A stretch of 9,615 bases of DNA, from contig CAMLKV010000058.1 of the NCBI GenBank assembly GCA_946480635.1, positions 1 to 9,615 on the forward strand, given 5' to 3'. The notes under the pieces were generated by a model. That model was not told the DNA's origin. It worked only from the letters and a program-made list of their open reading frames with translations, and searched no databases. Of the stretch, positions 1-6,441 are shown piece after piece. This DNA comes from an uncultured Flavobacterium sp. GTDB taxonomy: Bacteria > Bacteroidota > Bacteroidia > Flavobacteriales > Flavobacteriaceae. The first letter of the stretch is position 1. Every line of letters begins with the position of its first letter. Made by a program: the position numbers and the translations under genes.

Positions 1-63
1 AGAAATCTGAGAAAATGCATTTAAGCTCAATAAGACAATTGCTCCAATAAAAAACTGTTTCAT
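1..63 (-). CDS. N-terminus of a secreted protein (partial, runs off the left edge)
   Basis: Only the first 21 codons are present, read leftward from an ATG at 63-61. They encode a textbook signal peptide: a basic start (MKQ), a hydrophobic core (FFIGAIVLLSL) and a likely signal peptidase I site at NAFSQ, where cleavage before Gln is common in Bacteroidetes exported proteins. No Cys follows, so it is probably not a lipoprotein. The ATG overlaps the TGA of the upstream L,D-transpeptidase-fold gene as ATGA, so translation is probably coupled and the two proteins may both act in the cell envelope. The frame stays open to the window edge. The mature domain lies outside the window and no function can be named. 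Confidence 0.72.
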   Translation of the reverse strand, partial: MKQFFIGAIVLLSLNAFSQIS

Positions 64-767
64 TGTGTGTTGTATTTTTTTAGTTCGGTTTCAATGTCTG
101 AATATAATTCTTTTTCCCAATCAATACCTTCAATAACAGGAAAAATTGAATTTTTACGGAAATCGGTTGGTGAAATGATAATTGGGAATTTCTGATTGCT
201 TGATTTTGCAGCCAAAGTAAAAACTTCTTCAATGTTTTTATCGCCAATTGGGATACAGCCAATGGTAACTTTTTTTCCGTGAATCATGATGTCTCCTCCT
301 AAATCGGTTCTATTGTCCAATTTCGCTTTTTCCTGATCGAAAGCATTTGGATAACTTACTTTTAATGAAAGATGGTAACGGCTATTTGGATTAAGATAGT
401 CCATAGTGTAAATCCCTTCCGGAATTTGTTTGTCACCGTTTTTTAATTTCGGACCAATTTTACCACTAAAAGCTGTAAAGTCGTATGTTCTGATTAACTG
501 ATATGCTGTTTTTGGACTCTTGATGTAAAGTTCTAATTTTTTAGAATCCTTGAAAGCCAGTAGTGCTATTTCAAAATTAGTAGTATTGATTTTAGCTTTC
601 TGAAACTCACTTTGAAGTTTATTGAATATCTTTTTTTCGTGTTTGGTTACTACCTGAGCTGTGGTATATTTCGGTTTTAAGTTATGATACCAATTGTTTA
701 TTTTTTTTCTGAAAAGTAGTATTAAAGACATAAGTATCAGAACTAGGAGTAAACTTTTTTTTATCAT
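60..767 (-). CDS. YafK-type L,D-transpeptidase-fold (YkuD) protein, membrane-anchored
   Basis: 235 residues. Residues 5-20 form one hydrophobic segment after a short basic start, with no clear cleavage site, so it is probably a signal anchor facing the periplasm. The catalytic signature is at 159-176 (GDIMIHGKKVTIGCIPIGD): His163-Gly164, then Gly170 and the nucleophile Cys171. This spacing, with HG close before GC, fits the YafK branch better than classical YkuD enzymes, where HGt..p.SHGC is seen. Preceding strands (about 63-140) include GPK and PEGIY, as in YafK homologues. The fold normally attacks meso-diaminopimelate bonds in peptidoglycan; E. coli YafK (DpaA/LdtF) releases Braun lipoprotein, but that partner is not expected in Bacteroidetes, so the substrate is open. 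The gene sits in an operon: its ATG overlaps the upstream methyltransferase stop (ATGA at 764-767), and its own stop overlaps the next ATG. Confidence 0.88.
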   Translation of the reverse strand: MIKKSLLLVLILMSLILLFRKKINNWYHNLKPKYTTAQVVTKHEKKIFNKLQSEFQKAKINTTNFEIALLAFKDSKKLELYIKSPKTAYQLIRTYDFTAFSGKIGPKLKNGDKQIPEGIYTMDYLNPNSRYHLSLKVSYPNAFDQEKAKLDNRTDLGGDIMIHGKKVTIGCIPIGDKNIEEVFTLAAKSSNQKFPIIISPTDFRKNSIFPVIEGIDWEKELYSDIETELKKYNTQ

Positions 768-1555
768 TTGAAATTACGTTGTCTTTTAGCTTCAAAGATT
801 AATATGGCCGCAGCAACAGAAACATTCATGCTGTCAATTTCACCTTGCATTGGAATGATGATATTCTGTGTGGCATTATCCCTCCATTCCTGACTTAAGC
901 CTGTTGCTTCCGTTCCTACAACTAAAGCAGTTGATTTTGTATAATCCTGAACATGGTAACTCGTGGAATTTTGTAAAGTTGCCGCGTAAAAATCAATTTT
1001 ATTTTCTTTTAAAAAGTCAATGATTTCAGATGTGGTTCCTACTGCAATCTGATTGGTAAAAATACATCCCACACTTGAACGTACAATATTAGGATTGTAC
1101 ATGTCACTTTTTGGGTTAGCAATTATAACAGCATCAAGGTTGGCAGCATCGGCAGTACGGAGCATAGCACCAATATTTCCTGGTTTTTCAGGAGCTTCGG
1201 CAACTAAAAGCAATGGGTTTTCAGGAAGTTTTAAATCGCTTAATGAAAATGATTTAGATTTGGCTACAGCTAAAATTCCTTCGGTAGTATCACGATAGGC
1301 TAGTTTTTGATACACTTCTTTCGAAATTTCAATGAGTTGGGTATTGTTTCCAACTAATTTTAAGATTTGCTTTTCTGGATTGATTTCGGGTAAAAAAAGA
1401 ACAGTTTCCAACTCGTAACCACCTTTTAAAGCCAATTCTATTTCACGAATTCCTTCGATTAAAAAAGTACCTGTTTTTTTACGCTCTTTTGATTTCTCTT
1501 GAAGTAAAACCAATGATTTTATGTAAGGATTTTGGACAGAAGTTATTTCTTTCAA
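764..1555 (-). CDS. SpoU/TrmH-family RNA 2'-O-ribose methyltransferase
   Basis: 263 residues, a normal length for a TrmH-family enzyme with an N-terminal substrate-binding domain (about 1-105; SVQNP and FLIEG are typical) and a C-terminal SPOUT knot. All three SPOUT motifs are present: motif 1 EKPGNIGAMLRTADA (123-137, Asn127, Arg133), motif 2 VVGTEATGLS (212-221, Glu216) and motif 3 IPMQGEIDSMNVSVAAA (234-250, Asn244). These bind S-adenosylmethionine in the trefoil knot, and the conserved Arg supports methyl transfer to a ribose 2'-OH of rRNA or tRNA. The target RNA cannot be told from the sequence (RlmB- or TsnR-like are options). The start is TTG at 1555-1553: an in-frame TGA lies three codons upstream with no ATG between. 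It is the first gene of a minus-strand operon, and a promoter lies about 20 bp upstream. Confidence 0.93.
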   Translation of the reverse strand: MKEITSVQNPYIKSLVLLQEKSKERKKTGTFLIEGIREIELALKGGYELETVLFLPEINPEKQILKLVGNNTQLIEISKEVYQKLAYRDTTEGILAVAKSKSFSLSDLKLPENPLLLVAEAPEKPGNIGAMLRTADAANLDAVIIANPKSDMYNPNIVRSSVGCIFTNQIAVGTTSEIIDFLKENKIDFYAATLQNSTSYHVQDYTKSTALVVGTEATGLSQEWRDNATQNIIIPMQGEIDSMNVSVAAAILIFEAKRQRNFK

Positions 1556-1574
1556 AACGATTCAAATTAAAGGG

Positions 1575-1606
1575 CTAAATTACTAAGAAATAGACAGGCT
1601 TTCAAA
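1575..1606 (-). promoter_or_regulatory. Bacteroidetes-type promoter for the methyltransferase operon
   Basis: On the minus strand, TTTG (1606-1603) is followed after exactly 20 bp by TAATTTAG (1582-1575). This matches the Bacteroidetes primary sigma consensus TTTG-N19/20-TAnnTTTG except at one base of the -7 box. Transcription would start near 1570, giving a leader of about 15 nt before the TTG start codon. No Shine-Dalgarno site is visible, which is usual in this phylum. Confidence 0.55.
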
Positions 1607-1610
1607 TTAT

Positions 1611-1642
1611 TTTGTAGATAGGCTTTAAAATATGTACTTTCG
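1611..1642 (+). promoter_or_regulatory. Bacteroidetes-type promoter for the polysaccharide operon
   Basis: TTTG (1611-1614), a 20-bp spacer and TACTTTCG (1635-1642) match TTTG-N20-TAnnTTTG with one mismatch in the -7 box, at the same box position as the opposing promoter. Transcription would start about 1646-1648, only a few nucleotides before the ATG at 1652. The mRNA would be nearly leaderless, or translation could begin at the in-frame TTG at 1658. The -33 boxes of the two divergent promoters form an inverted pair, CAAA-ttat-TTTG (1603-1614). Confidence 0.55.
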
Positions 1643-1651
1643 GATTAAATT

Positions 1652-2638
1652 ATGGTTTTGAAGCAATACAAAATAAAAAAATACGACCAAACTTACTCTA
1701 GTCTTTGGAACAATTTTGTAGCCGATGCTAAAAATGGTACTTTTTTATTTCATCGTGATTTTATGGAATATCATAGTGACCGATTTGAAGATTGCTCATT
1801 ACTCGTTTTGGATGAAAAAGATAAGCTGGTTGCAATTTTACCAGCTAATAAAGTAGGGGGGGAGTTATTTTCACATCAAGGTTTAACTTATGGTGGATTG
1901 ATTTACAAAGACAATTTAAAATTAGAAACTGTCATAAATGTTTTTCATGATGTTTTAAAGTTTTTGAATGATATTGGCTTTGAAAAAATCACCATCAAAT
2001 GTATCCCGAGCATTTACCATGTAAGACCTGCAGATGAAACTCTTTATGTTTTGTTTTTGTTAGAAGCTCAATTGATAAGAAGAGATTCGTTAGCAGTCAT
2101 AGATTTAGAAAAAGGGTATACTATTTCTAAAGGCAGGATGGAAGGAGTTTCTAAAGGAATAAAGAATGAGTTAAAAATAGTTGAAGAATCAAATTTTGAG
2201 AAATTCTGGAATTCTATTTTAATTCCAAATTTGAACGAAAAACATAACGCTTTACCAGTTCATTCATTAAAAGAAATAGAGTATTTACATTCTAAATTTT
2301 CGAAAAATATCCGTCAATTTAACGTGTATAAAAATGGTGAAATTGTTGCAGGTACCACAATTTTTGAAAGCCATCAAGTGGCTCATGCGCAATATATTTC
2401 GGCTAATTCATCCAAAAATGAATTAGGCAGTCTTGATTATTTGTACTACAATTTGATAACTAATGTTTTTAAAGACAAAAAGTTTTTAGACTTTGGAATT
2501 TCTAACGAGAACAATGGTAAAACTCTTAATAGTGGTTTGTCTTTTTGGAAAGAAAGCTTTGGAGCCTCAACAATAATTCAGGACTTTTACGAAGTCTCAA
2601 CTTCTAAATTTATCAACTTACTTAATGTGTTAAAATGA
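1652..2638 (+). CDS. FemAB/GNAT-like acyltransferase of a polysaccharide locus
   Basis: 328 residues with no signal peptide or membrane segment, so probably cytoplasmic. It resembles the double-GNAT (FemAB, Acetyltransf_6) proteins found in flavobacterial O-antigen and capsule loci: the N-terminal half has NGTFLFHRDFMEYHSDRF (28-45) and SHQGLTYGGL (74-83), and the C-terminal half has GEIVAGTTIF (229-238), a substrate-loop-like stretch 244-266 and FLDFGISNENNG (278-289). Such proteins usually sit next to a DegT aminotransferase and a Wzx, as here, so acylation of an amino sugar is a reasonable inference; the donor (acyl-CoA or aminoacyl-tRNA) is unknown. ATG 1652 is the annotated start; TTG 1658 is possible because the predicted transcript starts very close. 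The stop overlaps the next start as ATGA (2635-2638). A run of seven G at 1856-1862 lies in codons 68-70. Confidence 0.78.
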   Translation: MVLKQYKIKKYDQTYSSLWNNFVADAKNGTFLFHRDFMEYHSDRFEDCSLLVLDEKDKLVAILPANKVGGELFSHQGLTYGGLIYKDNLKLETVINVFHDVLKFLNDIGFEKITIKCIPSIYHVRPADETLYVLFLLEAQLIRRDSLAVIDLEKGYTISKGRMEGVSKGIKNELKIVEESNFEKFWNSILIPNLNEKHNALPVHSLKEIEYLHSKFSKNIRQFNVYKNGEIVAGTTIFESHQVAHAQYISANSSKNELGSLDYLYYNLITNVFKDKKFLDFGISNENNGKTLNSGLSFWKESFGASTIIQDFYEVSTSKFINLLNVLK

Positions 2639-3701
2639 TTTCATTTTTAGATATTCATAAAATAAATAAGCCTTACGAAGAAGCTTTTCAAAATAAATTG
2701 AAGCAGGTGATGGATAGTGGCTGGTATATTTTAGGAAATGAAGTAAAAGCATTTGAAGAGAATTTTGCCAATTATTGTAAATCAAGATACTGTATTGGAA
2801 TAGGAAACGGATTGGATGCTATTACACTTTCGTTTTTAGCTTATATTGAAAATGGAAATTTGCAAAAGGGCGACGAAATTATAGTTCCAGCAAACACTTA
2901 TATCGCTTCAATTCTTGGGATTTTACACGCTGGATTAGTTCCCGTTTTGGTTGAACCTGATTTTGATACTTTTAACATTGATCCTAAGCTTATTGAAGAA
3001 AAAATTTCGGCTAAGACGAAAGGAATTTTGGTGGTCCATTTATATGGCCAATTGGCTAATATGGATGATATAATAGAAATTGGTTGCAAATTGTTGAAGA
3101 TTGTGCTCAGGCACACGGCTTAAATTTTAAAGGAAGTCACACAAGAACTTTTAGTTTTTATCCAGGTAAAAATTTGGGAGCATTAGGAGATGGTGGAGCA
3201 GTCGTTACAAATGATTTTAAACTTGCAGAAACTATTAATAAACTTAGAAATTACGGTTCGGAAAAGAAATATTATAATGAACTGATTGGTTTCAATTCAC
3301 GTTTGGATGAAATTCAGGCAGCTTTTCTAAATTGTAAATTGCCAAATTTGAATAGTGATAATAACAGAAGAAGAGAAATAGCAAACGCATATTTTTCTGA
3401 AATTAATAATGAAAAGATTATACTTCCTGGTTGTAAGGAATTGAAAGATCATGTTTTCCATTTGTTTGTGATTCGTACGAAAAACAGAGAAGAATTGCAG
3501 AAATATTTATCTAATAACGGAATCCAAACGTTAATTCACTATCCAGTTGCGCCACATAAACAACAGGCAATGAAAGATTGGAATGTATTGTCATTTCCAA
3601 TTACTGAAAAAATCCACGAAGAAGTATTGAGTTTGCCAATGAGCCCAGTAATGACAGATGATGAGGTAAATAAAGTGATTCAAATTTTAAATAATTTTTA
3701 G
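2635..3701 (+). pseudogene. fdtB: DegT/DnrJ/EryC1 sugar aminotransferase, FdtB-like, frameshifted
   Basis: A PLP-dependent nucleotide-sugar 3-aminotransferase split into two frames. Frame one (2635-3123) carries the N-terminal half: SGWYILGNEV (28-37), GNGLDAI (57-63), VPANTYIAS (83-91) and [16 protein letters not shown] (135-150); it then goes out of frame and stops at TAA 3121-3123. The family sequence resumes at 3084 in another frame with VEDCAQAHG (Asp at 3099, expected to contact the PLP ring nitrogen), SFYPGKN (PLP lysine codon 3168-3170), [15 protein letters not shown] and HYPVAPHKQ, to TAG 3699-3701. Family members normally have about four more residues (a KKYN-like piece) between EIG and LQIVED, so the break looks like a loss of about 13 bp. 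A further six residues (the GxLGDA-like stretch before the lysine strand) seem absent near 3141-3149. Close similarity to FdtB suggests the former product was a dTDP-3-amino-3,6-dideoxyhexose (Fuc3N or Qui3N). The rest is well conserved, so the damage looks recent. Confidence 0.85.
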
Positions 3702-3702
3702 T

Positions 3703-5181
3703 TTGTCTAACGATAAAGCCGCATATAGACAAATTCTTAAAGTAACTTCAATTTTTGGAGGTATACAGTTTTTTAATATCATCATTGGGATAATAAAAAC
3801 TAAAGCAATCGCAATTTTTATTGGACCAGCTGGAGTAGGAATAATAAGTGTATTGAATTCTACAATAGATTTGATTGTTAGAATCACTAGTTGCGGAATT
3901 GAGACTAGTTCTGTTAGAGAAGTTGCTAGTAATGAAGAAAATCTAAAACAATTATCAAGAATAGCTCAAATAATAAATAGAGTTTCATTTATTACTGGTT
4001 TTATTGGCTTTATTATCACATTACTTTTTTCTGAAAAATTGAGTGTTCTAACTTTTAGTAACACAGATTATAAAATGTTGTTTCAATGGGTTTCAATTTC
4101 CATTTTGATAAGGCAAATAATTAACGGTAAAAATTCAATTTTTCAAGGACTGAGAAAAGTTCAGGATTTAGCAAAAGCAAATCTTTATGGAAGTTTTTTA
4201 GGCTTGATAATATCATTGCCATTATATTATTTTTTTAAAGTTGATGGGATTGTACCTTCAATAATTGCAGCAACTATTATTAGTTATGTTATTGTAATTT
4301 TATATTCCAAAAAAAGTATTTCTTACTTAAAAGAAGAAAACGTAAAGTTTGCAGATACTTTAAAAGAAGGTAAAGAAATGATTCGCTTGGGCTTAGTATT
4401 AAGTCTAGGGGGTTTAATGACAATTTTAGTTTCATATTTACTACAAATTTATTTATCTAGAAATGGAGGAATAGAAGTTGTAGGATATTATAATGCAGGA
4501 TTTACAATTTTAAACTCCTATGTAGGTATTATTTTTACAGTGATGGGTACGGATTATTATCCCAAATTAACTACAATAATTGATGATGATTCGAAAATAA
4601 GAAAAGTTGTTTTTGAACAAATTTATACTGCAGTTTTGCTAATTACACCAGTTATTGTTGGATGTATTGCATTTTCTTCTTTAATAATAAAACTACTTTA
4701 TTCAGAAGAATTTTTGCCTATATCATCAATGATTGTTTGGGGAATTTTAGGAATGTTGTTTAAAACGGTTTCTTGGGGTATTGGCTATATTTTGATTGCC
4801 AAAGGAGATTCAAAACTTTTCATAACCAATTCTGTAATTTTTAATATAGCTTCTTTGGTTTTAAACATAATTGGATACTATTTTTGGGGATTGGAAGGAT
4901 TAGGGATAAGTTTTTTGATTTATTATATAATTCATTTTTTTGCAATGCGGGTAATTGCTAAGAGAAAATACGGATTTTATATAGAAGATGAATTCAATAC
5001 TTCTTTTTTGATTTGTGTTATGATTTGTTTAATTAGTTTTAGTTCTTCGTTTATATCTATGATATTATTAAAGTGGATAGTGATGATTTTGTTAATTGTA
5101 ATTTCAATGCTATATTCTTATACCCAGTTAGATAAAAAGTTGAATTTTAAAGAAATAATTGCTTCAAAATTTAAAAAATGA
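3703..5181 (+). CDS. wzx: Wzx-type O-antigen/polysaccharide flippase (MOP superfamily)
   Basis: 492 residues, the usual length for Wzx. It is mostly hydrophobic, with some 12-14 predicted membrane segments (first about 14-32 and 40-60, last near 440-475) separated by short basic loops. The N-terminal block YRQILKVTSIFGGIQ (8-22) and GPAGVGIIS (41-49) are hallmarks of Bacteroidetes O-antigen translocases. It should flip undecaprenyl-diphosphate-linked repeat units across the inner membrane. The start is TTG at 3703-3705: an in-frame TAA at 3688-3690 lies just upstream and there is no ATG between. It begins one nucleotide after the aminotransferase stop, so its translation probably depended on coupling to that now broken gene. 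Its own stop overlaps the next ATG (ATGA 5178-5181). It is markedly AT-rich (11 G/C of 60 at 4261-4320). Confidence 0.93.
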   Translation: MSNDKAAYRQILKVTSIFGGIQFFNIIIGIIKTKAIAIFIGPAGVGIISVLNSTIDLIVRITSCGIETSSVREVASNEENLKQLSRIAQIINRVSFITGFIGFIITLLFSEKLSVLTFSNTDYKMLFQWVSISILIRQIINGKNSIFQGLRKVQDLAKANLYGSFLGLIISLPLYYFFKVDGIVPSIIAATIISYVIVILYSKKSISYLKEENVKFADTLKEGKEMIRLGLVLSLGGLMTILVSYLLQIYLSRNGGIEVVGYYNAGFTILNSYVGIIFTVMGTDYYPKLTTIIDDDSKIRKVVFEQIYTAVLLITPVIVGCIAFSSLIIKLLYSEEFLPISSMIVWGILGMLFKTVSWGIGYILIAKGDSKLFITNSVIFNIASLVLNIIGYYFWGLEGLGISFLIYYIIHFFAMRVIAKRKYGFYIEDEFNTSFLICVMICLISFSSSFISMILLKWIVMILLIVISMLYSYTQLDKKLNFKEIIASKFKK

Positions 5182-5951
5182 TTAATGTGGTGAAAAAATA
5201 TTTAAGAAAAACCAAGATGTTTTATCATAAACTCAAGTTTTTTTTGACCATTAATTGGATTAAGACACTTTATTTTAACTTCAAAAAATTTCCTTTTTCT
5301 ATTGCTATTAAAACACCTGTTGTTTTTTACGGTCAAGTTAGTTTTCAAAGTATTAAAGGTGAAGTTGTCATAAATGGTCCTATTGAAAGGGGAATGATTG
5401 GTTTTGGACAGCAGTTTGAAATAAATAAAAAACGAAAAAAAATAGCTGAAGTATTTATTGAAGGTAAACTTATTTTTAATGGTCCCATGCATATGGGGAA
5501 AGATGTTTTTTTATACATAGCTGAAAATGCAACCTGTAATTTTGGTTACATGTCTTGTTTAGGATCTGAAGTAAAATTAATTTGTATGGAGAGCATTACT
5601 TTAGGCGAATGGACAGGAATTGGGTATCAATCACAAGTTATAGATACAAATTCTCACCCAATGATAAATACGGAGACTCAAGAGAAATATCCTATTACTG
5701 CTCCAATTGTTTTGGGTTCGCATAATGCAGTTTCAAACAGGGTCTCTTTTATGCCAGGAACAGAAACGCCTGATTTTTGTGTTATTGCTTCAAATACATT
5801 ATGCAATAAAGACTATTCTAATTTTGGTAAAAATATTTTAATAGGTGGTATACCAGCAAAACTTATAAAAGAAAATTATTCAAGAGATTGGGAAAACGAA
5901 AAAGAGATTTTGAAAAAATATAAAATGATTTGGAATCATTTTAAAGTCTAA
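5178..5951 (+). CDS. Left-handed beta-helix acyltransferase (WcaF/O-acetyltransferase-like)
   Basis: 257 residues. Residues 1-40 are basic and aromatic (KKYLRKTK, YHKLKFFL), which suggests attachment to the inner membrane face. From about 45 to 230 runs a degenerate hexapeptide helix: NGPIERGMIGFG (66-77), NGPMHMGKDV (101-110), TLGEWTGIGYQSQVIDTNSHPM (141-162), IVLGSHNAVSNRVSFMPG (177-194) and IGGIPAKLI (222-230). His160 in DTNSH is the likely catalytic base, and GGIPAKLI is the standard end of such helices. The family uses acetyl-CoA to O- or N-acetylate sugars; here the target is probably a residue of the cell-surface glycan. Several turns are irregular, as is common in Bacteroidetes members. 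Its ATG overlaps the Wzx stop (ATGA). Its TAA overlaps the stop of the convergent gene at 5948-5951, leaving no room for an ordinary terminator. Confidence 0.82.
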   Translation: MINVVKKYLRKTKMFYHKLKFFLTINWIKTLYFNFKKFPFSIAIKTPVVFYGQVSFQSIKGEVVINGPIERGMIGFGQQFEINKKRKKIAEVFIEGKLIFNGPMHMGKDVFLYIAENATCNFGYMSCLGSEVKLICMESITLGEWTGIGYQSQVIDTNSHPMINTETQEKYPITAPIVLGSHNAVSNRVSFMPGTETPDFCVIASNTLCNKDYSNFGKNILIGGIPAKLIKENYSRDWENEKEILKKYKMIWNHFKV

Positions 5952-6436
5952 ACTTCTCGTTGGAATTTTGCAGGAATACCAAACCAAATTTCATTTTCAG
6001 GCACATCTTTAGTAACAAATGACATTGAGCCTAGAACACTATTATCACCAATTTTTATTCCGTGTTGTAAAACGCAATTAGTACCAATAAAAACATTACT
6101 ACCAATGTTAGCTCCACCAATTTGATCCATTTTTGTGTCCAAATTATTGGTCATCATTTTAGGACTTATATAAGTATTATTTCCAATTTTTACACCTCGA
6201 GCTATAATACTATCATATCTAACAGTAACATTATCTCCAATAACACAATTTCCCGATGAAACAACTTTAGAATCAATAAAACAATTTTCACCTATTATGG
6301 TTCCTTTTCTAAGTTCTACATAGTTTTTTATTACTGTATTGTCTCCAATTACAACGTCTTCATCTATGATACAAAAATTACCAATTGTAACATTTTTCCC
6401 AATTTTTGCTTTATCTGATATAATGTTTGTGCTCAT
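5948..6436 (-). CDS. Hexapeptide-repeat acyltransferase (LbH, WbpD/QdtC-like)
   Basis: 162 residues, almost entirely hexapeptide repeats ([IV]-G-x4): IGKNVTIGN (12-20), VVIGDN (28-33), TIIGEN (46-51), CVIGDNV (64-70), VKIGNN (82-87), ANIGSNVFIG (109-118) and IKIGDNSVLG (127-136), ending VTKDVPENEIWFGIPAK (141-157). The loop MMTNNLDTKMDQIGG (94-108) resembles the insertion in sugar N-acyltransferases such as WbpD/WlbB and QdtC. It lacks the His seen in maltose-O-acetyltransferase types; His125 sits in a later turn. The likely role is acetyl-CoA-dependent N-acylation of a nucleotide amino sugar, and this is one of three acyltransferase candidates for the locus. It is the second gene of a two-gene minus-strand unit, starting 5 bp after the glycosyltransferase stop. 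Its TAG overlaps the TAA of the plus-strand acyltransferase. Confidence 0.85.
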   Translation of the reverse strand: MSTNIISDKAKIGKNVTIGNFCIIDEDVVIGDNTVIKNYVELRKGTIIGENCFIDSKVVSSGNCVIGDNVTVRYDSIIARGVKIGNNTYISPKMMTNNLDTKMDQIGGANIGSNVFIGTNCVLQHGIKIGDNSVLGSMSFVTKDVPENEIWFGIPAKFQREV

Positions 6437-6441
6437 TTAAT

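Noticed and set aside
1053..1298. Open frame of 81 codons on the plus strand
   Set aside because: It lies entirely antisense to the conserved SPOUT motifs of the RNA methyltransferase and its translation shows no recognisable domain.
2898..3116. Minus-strand open frame of 72 codons opposite the aminotransferase
   Set aside because: It is the mirror of strongly conserved DegT-family sequence; no independent start context or domain.
3076..3123. Programmed ribosomal frameshift joining the two aminotransferase frames
   Set aside because: No slippery heptamer or following stem is visible at the junction, and even after a shift about four family residues would be missing, with a second gap downstream. 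A deletion explains it better.
3687..3887. Minus-strand open frame of 66 codons opposite the start of wzx
   Set aside because: It only mirrors the hydrophobic N-terminus of the flippase and crosses its start region.
5202..5492. Minus-strand open frame of 96 codons opposite the LbH acyltransferase
   Set aside because: The AT-rich shadow is rich in Lys, Asn and Phe, has no motif, and the plus-strand gene is the conserved one.
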